Assembly (NCBI GenBank): GCA_951799445.1
Contig: OX637292.1
Location: 13,643,296-13,707,295, forward strand
Reading direction: 5' to 3'
Source: Pseudisothecium myosuroides
Taxonomy: Eukaryota; Streptophyta; Bryopsida; Hypnales; Lembophyllaceae
DNA length: 64,000 bases
Made by a program: the position numbers and the translations under genes. The notes beneath the pieces are model-generated. The model was not told the DNA's origin and searched no databases. It saw only the letters and a list, made by a program, of their open reading frames with translations. Positions within the stretch are counted from its first letter, which is position 1, and every line of letters starts with the position of its first letter. Shown here in pieces: positions 43,234 through 54,222 of the stretch.

Positions 43234-44661
43234 TTACCTGTCTCCTTGTGTTGTGTCTTGAGAATCTTGGGAGCGATAATCAACAGGAGGTTGCATTCTC
43301 CCTTCAGTTGTCAAGTTGAGCATTGCCTTGACCCATGGTGGAGTTGACCAGACATAGATCCAAAGTGCTTTCCTTGCCACCTTATGCCTAAAGTCAGGTG
43401 ATCTAGGATTTCTCTGTAGGCACCACAACCCATGATCAGATCCTACAAAACTGTCTCATATTCATTTTGCATCTAACAATCAATATTCCAGGAATATTTG
43501 TTGATGACACTGCAATGATCTCAGCAGTGTTCGCTCCACTCAATGACAGCAAACAACGCAATTTCATACTGGTTGCTTTACGAAGTGACCACAAGTGACC
43601 ATGGCCTTGGACAATCCCGTCACTTGTTGAGCCGAGTATTGTATCCGCTTTCTTTTATCTAGTCATACCTTGTCAGCTCTGTTGTCCCACCACTGCGTAG
43701 GATCCGCGAAGTACTCTTTCCAAAGTTCTTCAACCGACTGTAGTTCACCTGAATCCACCGCAACATGCTTTACCCATGTCAGTCACATTCTCACCAGGAG
43801 AGGCAAACTCTTTCTGTGACGATGGGCATATGATACATACCTGAAGCATTGGAATTCGAAGGTGATCTCTTCCAAACTGAGGAAAATGGTGAACACCGGA
43901 TTGGTCCACTGCCTCGTATGTGAGAGGACAAGGGCAGGGATAAAGAAGGGTAGATAGGCCATGGAGACCTGAAGACTGAGATTGCACAGATATCCTGGGT
44001 ACACAAACGTCAGCACTCTGTTAATAAGCAACTTCGTACCATTCAAAGCGCTCTTCCCATCAATACCGGGGTTTAGGGTTCGGTCAACCATGTTCATATC
44101 CGGTTACGTTTGGAAAAATGCGACAACCTCTTTATCTAACATTGCTGTAAAGGAGACCTCATATTTCGACACATTTGTTCTCACCATGACCACAGTAGTC
44201 CAAGTCATCCAACCGCTTAATTCACTCACCTGTGCACCACCTAGTCCACGCACCGACAAAAAGCTTCTCTGCTCTCTCCTGCACTGCCATTGTTGTCTAC
44301 AATCTAAATCCCACGACACCAATTGAGGTGGCAGTCCCATCCCATCACTATCTGCCTGCGTTACAGAAACCAATTCACACTAACTGTTACTAAGAAGAAC
44401 ATCACAAAGAACAACGCCGGAATGGACCTCAGAATTGAACCTGTGGACAGAAACACATCAAACTGAGAAGAAAGTACATGTGCGAAAAATCTGCTACTAC
44501 CTCCAATCCTGAAAGCCCAAACACATGAAAGAAAGTCCACAAACAAAACCGCATACCTGACGCTTCCGGCGGCCAAATGAAGCAAGACAAGCTGCCCAAG
44601 GACGGAAAACCTCCACTGCAGCTTCACGAGGAGCAGCTCCGTCCACGGGATTAATCGATTG
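43234..44661 (-). CDS. OSB-like organellar single-stranded DNA-binding protein (exons partly resolved)
   Basis: Two exons carry a plant-specific PDF motif of the OSB family: 43748-43669 encodes SVEELWKEYFADPTQWWDNR and 43413-43234 encodes NPRSPDFRHKVARKALWI then STPPWVKAML. They join in phase (ADK|RNPRSP) across a GT-AG intron, and the frame ends at a TAA at 43234. OSB proteins bind single-stranded DNA in mitochondria or plastids and limit recombination. A likely earlier exon (44661-44557, AAVEVFRPWAACLASFGRRK) is Arg-rich and could form part of a transit peptide. The exon before the PDF part probably ends at about 43843 in the frame giving RSPSNSNAS. The OB-fold exons could not be assigned securely, and the gene may start further upstream, towards 46.8 kb. 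It lies about 400 bases upstream of the PPR gene on the same strand. Confidence 0.65.
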
Positions 44662-47557
44662 CTGAGGCAAGAATTCAAGATACAACCATTGATTAGCATA
44701 CAACCCCAGTCAACTGACTTGATTACTGAAAATTGCCATCGCTTCAAATTAGGGCATCAAAAACTATAAATTCAATACAGTTCTCTTTTGATATGAATGA
44801 CAAGCCAACTTTAATTTACATTGTTCAAAAGACATACATAGAAATATGCAATGACGCTCGTAGAATGAAAACTATCAAAATTGGTCATAACACATGCATG
44901 GACCGCAAAGGGGTCCTCGGAACCCAATCCCCAACCCAGACAGATCACTCAATCCAGTTCCCTGAAAGTGTTTCCTACTTGTCGCGTTCCCTACCAGTCT
45001 GCCACAACTTTGGCTTCCTCCCAGATGTTCGGGCAGCCCAAACTCCTGCCCAAACTGCTGCATAAGTGCACACCCCTATTCTGACATATGACGACACCTC
45101 GTATTGGGTGAAAATAGGACTGGAATCAGCATATATGGCACCGATTTGGCCGTTTCCACCACATTATTCAAATGTAACACAAGCAAAGGTGATGGTGGAG
45201 TCGTTTTTGACCCTGGAACAGCACTTGTTTCTGCCATGAATTTGCTAGAAACCAAGTGTGAAGAGGAAAGCTTCACCTGAGTTTGAATTGCCAGTCTAGG
45301 TTGCTACTATAGCGCAATCCTAAGAGAGCAACAGACGCAGACAGATTTCAAGCACGAAATGGAAACCTCCTTCTACTTTTTATCCTATCTGAGATACGAG
45401 ACGCCCGTCTTCTTCTAACACTTTGCTACTCCACATAGTCTATGATATTCTAAGGCACAAATTTCTATGACTCCAAACACGCCTTATCCCCAATGCAACC
45501 TCTCTACCCTCATGCACTTAAAATTTCAGCTACAAACAGCATCCCACACAAGATCATTGACCCAAACGCTTGCCCAATTTACAAGTCCCCACAGTACCAA
45601 TCAAATTCTCAAAAGGAGCAACAGAGATCACACAAAAATCTGCAGTACTACTACAACTACAGCTTCTACTGCTACTACTGCGGTGAGCAATCTACAACGA
45701 GGGTGGCCTGTATACCGGTAATCACAGAAACATATACCAAATCATATTTTCATCTATTCGTAATATCTACCATGAAGATTGCTCATCAAAATTTCATCAA
45801 AAGCATCAATGAAAAGTATAAAATCACAAAAAGTTTATCACTCCCGACCATTTAAAGTAACTTATAGTTCGTTTAATCAGAGAGCCCTTAATCAGCGCAC
45901 TCCATGACGCCCGTAGTGACGTTAATAAAAGTTCTACACCACAACAAAACCTTCAAAACACAAGCCCCGCGAACCAGAACCTAGAGACCGAAACCCTAAA
46001 GCTAGGGAACCCGATCTGGGCCTCGTCTGCACACAGTTACGCATACATTACTTGATAAAACAATGTCTTCGTAACATGTATCTCTCTGTGGAGATCACTT
46101 ATAACAATTTCATCAGGTCGACAACTTTTTCATCTCTCCCTGTTATCTAAACGATAGTTCTTTAAGAATAACCTTAATCAGCGCACTCCTCAATTAATGA
46201 CGTCAACAGGAGCAATTCGCACATTGTATCAAAAGGAAATACCGGCTACACAAAAAACATTTAGAAATCCATCATCACTTACCTCGATCCTTACCAATCT
46301 AAAATAGCCAGAAAAGTGACTACCAGGTGAGAGGAGAAAGCTGAAGAGAGCTCCACATCTCAAACTGGCTCGAAGTGCAGAACAAATCCAATTTCCTCAA
46401 CGTCTAAATTCGAACTTACAAAGTCCTGCGACCTGAATTAATGCGACGAAACCAAAATTTACGAAATTAGAGCGAATCAGCACCTCGGGCTCCTTGGACT
46501 ACGAGCTAGAGTGGGGCAAGGGAAGCGTGAATCCAATACAAGCTCGCTCAACCCGGCAATGCTGCAATCGAATCCCCAACCGAAATCGATGAAATCAGTC
46601 CTTTCAGTTCACACGGTCAGGTATCGATTGAGAGGCGCCGGTGCCGCTGTTGTTGAGCTCCACAAGAGGAGTCACGCAGGGCCTGCAGGCTTCACTTGTG
46701 GAACCGAGAGCCGGATAGGCCTGGGAGTACTGTGATCTTGGGTTTGCAATTTTGCATGAATGCATTGAAACTGACCCTGCTTCTTCGGGAAGCAGCTTGA
46801 CAAATTTGAGAGCCAGTGGATGCGAGAGAGGGGCAGAACAGAAGATTTCGTGGCACAATCTAAGGTGATACCCGATCACTTAACCCTTATTAACCCACGG
46901 TTGCATAACGGCCTTTCTATCCACGGTTGCAGTGGGAGGCCAGCAAACTTCCATTTTTAGAATTATCCAAATGGTGGTTGAGCAAAATCTAACCGTACCG
47001 ATTCAAGGTAGGGTCTACACGCGATGTACTGTAATTTTTTGCGGTTTCAGATTATTCAAAAAATGAAGTCAGATCGACATGTTTGTCAGGCAGAGTGAGT
47101 GCCGAAGTATGCTTCCTGCGGCGTCAAGGTGCACTCTCGAGGGGGCCACAGGGCGATTGCGCAACAAAATCCCGAGAATACCTACGGATTTCAGCAATTC
47201 ACGTGATGCCTGCCACTTTCGAGAAAATCAATTTGCAAAAGAGACAACAACATTCGTACTAATTGATTCTAAAGCGCAAGGTATCAAACAGGGTCACTAC
47301 ACAGTAAACGAACCCAATGCTTTGTACAAAAAAATGAAGAGTGAGAAACGTTGATCCAAACGGAGCACACCAACATGTAAAGCATAACTAACTACTGACC
47401 AAATTTCAGGCACATCCGACGGTGCAATTACATGGAATCGGATTTCAGGCCAGACAGAGGGGTGAATGGGAGGAGACAAACATTCAAAGGACTCTCACGA
47501 AGCTGAGACCACGACAACCCACAAATCAATTTGAGGGAAATTGCACCATGGTCATCA
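44662..47557. other. Probable 5' part of the OSB-like gene; otherwise unassigned
   Basis: Composition is less AT-rich than the transposon areas, and minus-strand frames at 44875-45063, 45076-45276 and 46604-46879 could be exons or leader. None carries a diagnostic motif. The frame 46879-46604 (MHSCKIANPRSQYSQAY within it) is the best candidate for a first exon. Confidence 0.35.
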
Positions 47558-47696
47558 GTCTCATAGTGAGAAGTTGCCTATTGCATATGAATTTATTCAC
47601 ATTCCAAGTAGTAAACCGGTGCATGTTTACAAGAATCTTTGAGTGTGTTCAAATTGTTGTACAGTAACCAAATCGATCTCCAAAGTGTCTAGAAGA
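47558..47696 (+). pseudogene. DYW-domain fragment of a PPR gene (dead)
   Basis: The plus strand reads SHSEKLPIAYEFIHIPSSK, then VHVYKNL, a TGA at 47640-47642, then VCSNCCTVTKSISKV, aligning to the catalytic HSE and CSDCH part of a DYW domain. About 45 codons remain and both sides are lost. It shares IAYEFIH and PSSK with the second fragment at 51331-51692, so the two come from one related source rather than from the intact PPR gene of this window. Confidence 0.85.
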
Positions 47697-49857
47697 GAAA
47701 TTCATGTGGCATACCACGTCATTTGCCACATCATTGTTTTAAAGCCATAGACTCCTTGGTCCCCTTTTTTTAAATCTTGGGCAAACGTTTTATCTAAGAC
47801 CACAATAATTTTTAGAAAATTATCCGTAGTGAAAATGCCAAAATGGGTCAATAAAGTTGATAAGGCACTCAATGTTTTTGCCGACGAGCCTAAGGACATT
47901 AGCGTGTCCTTAGACATGTCATTGAAAATCTCGACACCAATGGTAACATCAACTTGTTTTCATTGTAATTTGCCGTTGTCATCTGTAACATCCTCAAAAA
48001 TTTACCTAAACTGCAATCTGACTTTCTAACATCTTGATGTCCTTGCAAACACTATAAGTTCTGCCTTGAACATTGTGTATTTTGGATCTGACATAAAAAA
48101 ACATTGTTTTCTTATAGTGTATTTACACAAGTGAAGTCTTATAGTAAAGCAATGGCACACAAGCTTGCACCAAAGAAGGAAGAAAAATTGATTGGACAAT
48201 CTATTTACCAAGAAAAATCAAGGAAATATGCATCAAGAAAGAAAAAGAACTATTGGTTGGGCAATTACATTCTAATCTATTGTTTAATGGTGTATGTACA
48301 AAATGATTGTAGTCATTTGTTGAATTTTTAGGCTGTCCGCTTACAACCTTGTGTGCGTTATTTTCTGAAGGAAAAACAGCCTTCTTGAAGCCTTCCTTTG
48401 CTCCTAATGCCAAGTCAAAACTAAATTGGCAATTTATGGAACATTTAGGATTGATATAACCAATATCTTCAATTTTTCATGCCTACATAGACATTCTATC
48501 AACAAAAATTTATAAAGATGATAAATTTATGTATAAGCATAGCGAGAGTTTTTGGGTATGTAAAATGTATTTTACAAAAAAATATTAGGTTAGTAGAAGT
48601 TGTAATTTATGAGTTTATATCTAGCTTTAGAGCAGTTGCAAACTTGCAAATTCAATGTACACTACATTCAAATGTTGTTATCAAATATACGTTTTGAAAA
48701 AGTGATTGTGCATCTAATTGCTTTATTGTCCAAGTTGTTACTAAGATTTTTGATCACAAGAGTTTAAAAAATTGACAATATAGAATTACTAGCCATATGT
48801 ACAATGACAACTAATGTTTTAATTGCTCCATATCTTATACAAGTGTAAGTACGACAATTATGTTGAAATTTTTATTTTTTATTTTCAGTCTTTTAGTACT
48901 TTTTATTCTACAAGTTACCTTCAGTACTATTGGGGGCATGGAACATGAAATCAAAATTGTCGATTAGATTTCAGATCTATTATTTTAATAACACGATATG
49001 TTCATCATAGAATGGAAGGGATGGATGGCAATACTCAACTTGCCATAAAAATAGTTTTTATTGGCAAATTGGAAGTCCTTCAGGCTCCCACCAGTATTAT
49101 TGAGTCTTTATGTGTACCCTGAATTACTATTTTGAGCCATATGTTGCTAGAAAATGAGACTTCCACATCTCTATTTTAAAAATTAGAAAATACATTTGAA
49201 AAAATTATTTGAAAAGAGGTCATTGTTGCCAACTAAGAGTAAAAAAGGAAGATCAAAGCTAGAACTAAAAAACCATTATTAGTTCAACATAAATTCAACC
49301 TAAATGTCTATGAGGAATTGAGGTATCACTAAGGGGCGCAACAAGCTCGCCTAGACAGCTTGGCCCAAAAATTTGGTCTACTTAGGCTGGGTTCTGTCAA
49401 GGAGAAATTACAAATAAAATAGGAAGAAAGCATCGATTCCATAGAACTAGATTAGCATTAGTTAATAGGAGAAAGGTAGAATACTTGGCAAAGAAGGGAG
49501 ATTAGTGGCAACCTAAGCTAGAGGTAGGAATATTCAATTTGAAGTAGGAATCACCTCACCTACACCCCTCCCGAAACCCCTCCACACCAACAACATCCTC
49601 CAAGAATAGTAAACCTATACAATAGTGTATTTCAATACTTCATCTATTTTTCCTTAGAAGTTGATTTGACATTCAAAATTATTTCTTTAATTTGCTCTTA
49701 AGCAAAACTAATAGAGTGAACCTCCTAAAGATTAGTTTCCACTCTACTTGGAAATTTCGAAATATCCTAAATAAAACCAATAAAGGACACATTATTGAAG
49801 TCTAAACTTGAAGATCTATTATCATGCTTCTAAATACAAAGTAAAATTAATTTTTTT
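47697..49857. other. No gene recognised
   Basis: AT-rich with short frames only. A CACTATAAG word at 48050 and CTTATAGTG ending at 48119 resemble CACTA-MITE ends but are only 70 bases apart, without a duplication. Confidence 0.5.
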
Positions 49858-50497
49858 TTAACCCCTAAATGCCCAAGGCCTTTTTTGAGCTTCTAAGAAT
49901 TTGCTTTAAATTGAACAAAAAAACAACATTTTGATAAGTTATATCAATTTTTTTGAATTGTAATCGTACAAATTCAAACTAGACATGTTAGAGATCACAT
50001 AGGAAAAGAAACACAACAATATCATTTATGGCTTGAAAGATATTTAATCATAAAGGTGTTAAAATTGCGAAAGTAATTTGAAGTCTTTCAATCCTATTTT
50101 CAAATCTAAAAAGTTGATCACCAAAAAAATATGAAGTTAAAGAGCCTAACATCTATAAGCCCAATCACTTTATGGCTTCTCAAAATCTACTCTACAATTT
50201 TTTTAAATGAATTTCTAATGTCATTTTTTCACCAAGGTTTAGTGTATTTGGGGCTCATTTCCAAAAGCCTTCAACATTATGGAAAGTGAAGAGTGCAATG
50301 GACACCCTTGCACAAAATCTTGAATAGAAAAATCATAATCAATCATTTTCAAAATCGTATTTTTGATGCTAAAACAAGACTTTAAAAAGAATTTTTCAAA
50401 AATATAAACTACTAAGAATAGCAACTTGGTTAGGTTTTATATAAATTCAAACTATTGTTGATACCAAAATTTGGTGCCTCGAGCATTTAGGGGTTAA
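49858..50497. mobile_element. TTAA-bounded TIR element, copy 3 (best preserved ends)
   Basis: The left end TTAACCCCTAAATGCCCAAG and the right end CTCGAGCATTTAGGGGTTAA form an inverted repeat of about 24 bases with few mismatches. TTAA is outermost on both sides. The 640-bp body has no coding capacity. TTAA duplication plus a CCC-starting inverted repeat is the signature of piggyBac-type transposition; the assignment is inference. Confidence 0.75.
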
Positions 50498-51330
50498 TAC
50501 TTGAATGTTCTACGCTTTAATGTAATCCTATTTTGAACTTTTCAGATTTCTTAAGCTTGTTTTGTGTTTGCTATGAATTTCCTGCACGTTTTCTTTAAAA
50601 ATTCATGGTAATTTGAATTTTTTATTACATATATTAGACATGTGATTTCATCTCTAAAAAATAAAGATTAAAGATTTCACTCAAAAATAACAAAGTAATG
50701 GAAGATATAGCTAGAATGGAAGATTTTGAGATTAGACTATAAAATTACGGGCTCTATCTTTTAGGGATTTAGGCCATCTAGCTTCCATGTATCTCAATGA
50801 GCTTATAAAAGCTGATGGCAACCAGCTTATTCTTTGTCATTGTTTTCAAATTAAAACAACTACATTCTTAATCAAAAGCAAATGCCAAGTAAATAATGCA
50901 GAGAAGTTATTTGATACATGGGCTAATGAAATCGATGATGAAATTGCAAAAAAACTGAATGCAATTAAGTGCTAAGAGTACAAAAGTGTCCTAACATGAA
51001 GAGAATTCTTTAGGTTCAATCATTGATAGTATGCTCTACATAAGGGTGCTTGTTTAAGCCCCTAGGCTAACATGACCTATTAAATAGAACTTGTAGTCAA
51101 ATAAGAGCATGAGATAATGTAAACCTAATGTATTTATCTAGTAATATGATATTGATAAGTGAATCACAATTTATTGATGTCTTGTAGGATAACTGTACAA
51201 TAAACAAAATTAGAGAAGGCAACTACATATGGGATAATTTAGTCCATGCATATATCAAATGATCATCAAAGGTTTCATGATATACAATGGTCCTTGACAG
51301 TTTCAAAATTTATTCCACATTTAATTGGAA
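50498..51330. other. No gene recognised
   Basis: One short plus frame (50787-50975, MYLNELIKADGNQLILCHCF) has coding-like character but no recognisable family. Nothing else is seen. Confidence 0.4.
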
Positions 51331-51692
51331 TTGTCAAACTAATCACCAATAATCTTTACAAGAACACCAACCTCATGGAAGTGATAAAAGTGATGTTTAC
51401 AAGATTTTTGTAAATATGTACCGCTTTACTACTTGGACTGTGAATAAATTCATATGCAATAGCCAACTTCTCACTATGAGAGCAAAACAAAAACTCCTTA
51501 TCCTTCTCATCAACATCATGCAACACAAGTCAGGTATCTGGAAGGAAGCTTTTAGTGATTGATTTTCTCATTCAGTCTACTCAGTTCTTCATGTATCTCC
51601 TTTGTTTCTGGGTGAGATGTATCTCCTACAACAAAGGCATGAATCTTATCAATTTCAATCCAGCTACACCCCGGTTCCTTGCGTGTGATTGT
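51331..51692 (-). pseudogene. PPR-DYW C-terminal fragment, deleted and frameshifted
   Basis: The minus strand reads KEPGCSWIEIDKIHAFVVGD and TSHPETKEIHEELSRLNEKI, followed by a stop and frame changes, then FCSHSEKLAIAYEFIHSPSS and KNLV. It then jumps to a remnant of the last residues (FYHFHEVGV), skipping CSDCH and most of the metal-binding end. Nucleotide similarity to the 3' end of the intact gene (39190-39620) is clear, including the sequence around CACCAATAATC. It is a dead, truncated copy. Confidence 0.88.
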
Positions 51693-51754
51693 CACAACCA
51701 AAATAAAAATAAAAGTAATTTTGTGTTTTCTTAATTTATAAGAACTTTATAGTT

Positions 51755-52010
51755 TGGCAAGTGTGAGAGGCTGCATTTTTGGTACAAATAGTAAGCTTTA
51801 TGCACAAAGGAGTGCAAAGGCTTTGTTTTGTGGCATTTGGACATGCAATGTAAAAGTTATGTTTTTTTCAAAATAAAAGATGGTTTAATTTAATTTTTTA
51901 AAAGAAAATAATTCAAAAACTCACAAGTTTCATATCTTAGGTCCAAACGCCACAAAACAAAGCCCGTGCACCCGTCCTCATAGTACGAAGAACGCTATTG
52001 AGGGACACTA
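51755..52010. repeat. Two opposed copies of the GTGCACGGGCTTTGTTT repeat
   Basis: The plus-strand copy at about 51770-51860 (GGCTTTGTTTTGTGGCATTT) is followed by an inverted copy at about 51905-52000 (GGTCCAAACGCCACAAAACA). Both match the family at 11380-11990. The foldback element 52011-52149 interrupts the second copy, which resumes at about 52150 (GATCTCACCATAACAAA). Confidence 0.75.
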
Positions 52011-52149
52011 AGGTATGTGCACCTAAAAGAGACACTCTCTTAATTGAGACACCTATCTACAGCTATCCAAGATTTCAAACTTGAAATCTTGGACAATTAT
52101 AGATAAGTGCTGCAATTTAGGAGAGTGTCTCTTTTAGGTGCACATACCT
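52011..52149. mobile_element. 139-bp foldback MITE
   Basis: The outer 29 bases on each side are perfect inverse complements (AGGTATGTGCACCTAAAAGA at the left, TCTTTTAGGTGCACATACCT at the right). The inner parts also pair (CCAAGATTTCAA with TTGAAATCTTGG). The element has no coding capacity and lies within a copy of a dispersed repeat. A clear target duplication could not be read. Confidence 0.85.
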
Positions 52150-52807
52150 GAGAGGGATCTCACCATAACAAATAGACAAACAAAAACAAAACACACAAAA
52201 CTGATATTTAACTAATTATGGACAAATCCATAGTCCAGAAATAAGTCGGCCGTCCGCCGATAGAGCAGCACGGGCACGTTTTGATTGAAAAAAGCAATGA
52301 ATGAAAACGAACGCAATGAATACTGAAAATGAAACTCCATAATATATTGAAAATGGGAAAGTACTGAGTACAAAATCAGCTATGACACGAAAGCTGCTAA
52401 GAAGTCGGACCAGAAGTCTCGGCACACTGTCGGCCTCCAGCCGATACTGTGCAGCAATCAGAAAATTGCATCCCTTGAACAAGGTAACTGTCTAAACTAC
52501 CAAAACCGGCGAAAACCGCCAACTGTTGAAAAAAGTGCAACACCCTGAACAAGTGCTTCACACACTAACTACAACTACTACACTGAAATCTATGAAGAGT
52601 ATCAGCTGGCAGCCAATATCCTAAAGAGGGTCTAAAGAACCACAGAACAAGTTTTAAAAGAAACAAACGCGATGAAAGCGAAACAACTGGTTTAGTTAAT
52701 AGAGCTGACGGAAGCTGATGCAGGCGATGAAGCAGACAAAGTCCATGACATCCCTCCCGACAACTGCAGAAGGTTATCGGCTGGCAGCCCACAAGAGGAA
52801 GAAGCAG

Positions 52808-53382
52808 CTACCAGAATAATCCCTTCCAATTAGGCTTCCCATACTTGACGGCCTGTGCGACTTCATAATGCAACTGGCTCGGCCTTTTGGAGACTTTCAC
52901 ATATTCCGAGACTGACTCATGCTCGAACATGGGATATATGAACGGAACAATGTCCGTTGAAATGTTTGGAATAACTCTACTATCATTGGGAAAGTCAAGA
53001 TCCCCCACAAATGGCAACGGAATATAGCACGCCGGATCAGGTGTCCTCCGCAAAGAAAGCGGGCATACATCCACCATGAGAACTTGGTCCACGCAACAGA
53101 ATTCCTTCGATGGGCCCTTCTTAAAAAGGGTTTCGAGCATCTTGTAGCACCAAGGAAAATTTTGACTATCAACACAGAATTCTCTCCCATATACAAATGC
53201 CAGCTTGTCAATGACATGTTTCGGAAGCATGTGCACCAGCAATGGACGAAGCTCTCGCATTGGCATCTTCGACCAGATCCCCACGTGAAACTCCTCAAAC
53301 AACGTCGAGAACATTCCGACGAGCCCTGGTCGTCTGACGACGTTTCCGAAAGGGTCCCACTTATCCACCGTGATATTCGGGT
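52808..53382 (-). CDS. FCP1/NIF-like phosphatase-domain exon (second gene of pair, last exon)
   Basis: The exon follows a TTTTTTAG acceptor and ends at a TAG (52808). It encodes KWDPFGNVVRRPGLVGMFST, then EEFHVGIWSKMPMRELRPLL, VLMVDVCPLSLRRTPD and PACYIPLPFVGD, the order seen in FCP1-homology (NLI-interacting-factor-like) HAD phosphatases. Where active members have Asp-Asp in the later motif, this one has VDV, and the first DxDGT motif is not in this exon, so activity is doubtful. An earlier exon at about 53821-53640 (FDVFLGKSELCHIWP) is probable, with an intron that contains one 19-bp palindrome. It is related to the FCP1-like part of the gene just upstream, so the two are probably duplicates. 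Confidence 0.7.
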
Positions 53383-53780
53383 CTAAAAAACAAAGCAGTC
53401 CTGTAACGCAGAGAACGACACATTTCGTGAATGAATGCGGCTGTCCATTGGTTGACCCCTGAACAACAAGAAATGTGACGACAGAAGATCATGAGACATG
53501 GATAAGGGAGCAGAGAAGATTGCTGGATGTGATATCAGCTGGCAGCCGATATGCAGGATTGACAACAAACACTGAACGAGAATCAGAGCAACATTAAGGC
53601 AGAAGCAGTGATTTAGCCTGCAAATCATCCACGCCATACGAGCACAAAACATCTGAGGTAAAATGGGAAATGCTTGGCCATATATGACAGAGCTCGCTTT
53701 TGCCCAAGAAGACATCAAACGCTTCCCTAAAGAGCTTGGTGGTATAGCACAACACTGTAATCATGGGGTGCAGAGTTATA

Positions 53781-53932
53781 GGTGCAACCGGTGGAACTCC
53801 ACCACACAACCTCTGCGACACGTAATGACAAAGTCCCTTCAGAGTTCAGCGCCAAAACCATGTCCAAACGTCTGCAAGACTATGTCATTACGTGTTGCAG
53901 AGGCTGTGTAGTGGAGATCCAGCGGCTGCACC
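53781..53932. repeat. Inverted repeat, two 55-base arms, 42-base spacer
   Basis: The left arm 53781-53835 (starting GGTGCAACCGGTGGAACTCC) and the right arm 53878-53932 match inversely at 48 of 55 positions. A transcript from either strand would form a long, slightly mismatched hairpin, similar in shape to a plant microRNA precursor. Both arms also encode the same short peptide (VITCRRGCVVEFHRLHL against VITCCRGCVVEIQRLHL), so the structure may have arisen by inverted duplication of a piece of coding DNA. Confidence 0.85.
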
Positions 53933-54222
53933 TGCAAAATCCACAACACCTGATTATAGTGTCCGTGCCTGAACAATCAAACTCTCGAAGGAAACATTTG
54001 AATGCTTCAAGAGCGAAACAAATATCCGCCTTACATAGCCGGACACGCGGCCGTAAATGCCTTTATTATAGGTAAATGCTTATCAAAATATTTTTTACAA
54101 AAGTTCTAAAAAACCTACAGATTGTTTGCTAGGAATACAAAAAATAAACACTAATTAATAATTCTATGTCGGCTGGCAGCCAATACAACAAACGCCCTCC
54201 TCCAAAAGGTTGATGGGCGTCC

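Noticed and set aside
48050..48119. CACTATAAG...CTTATAGTG pair
   Set aside because: Only 70 bases, flanks AAA and TAT do not match, and the inner sequence does not pair; probably chance or one eroded end.
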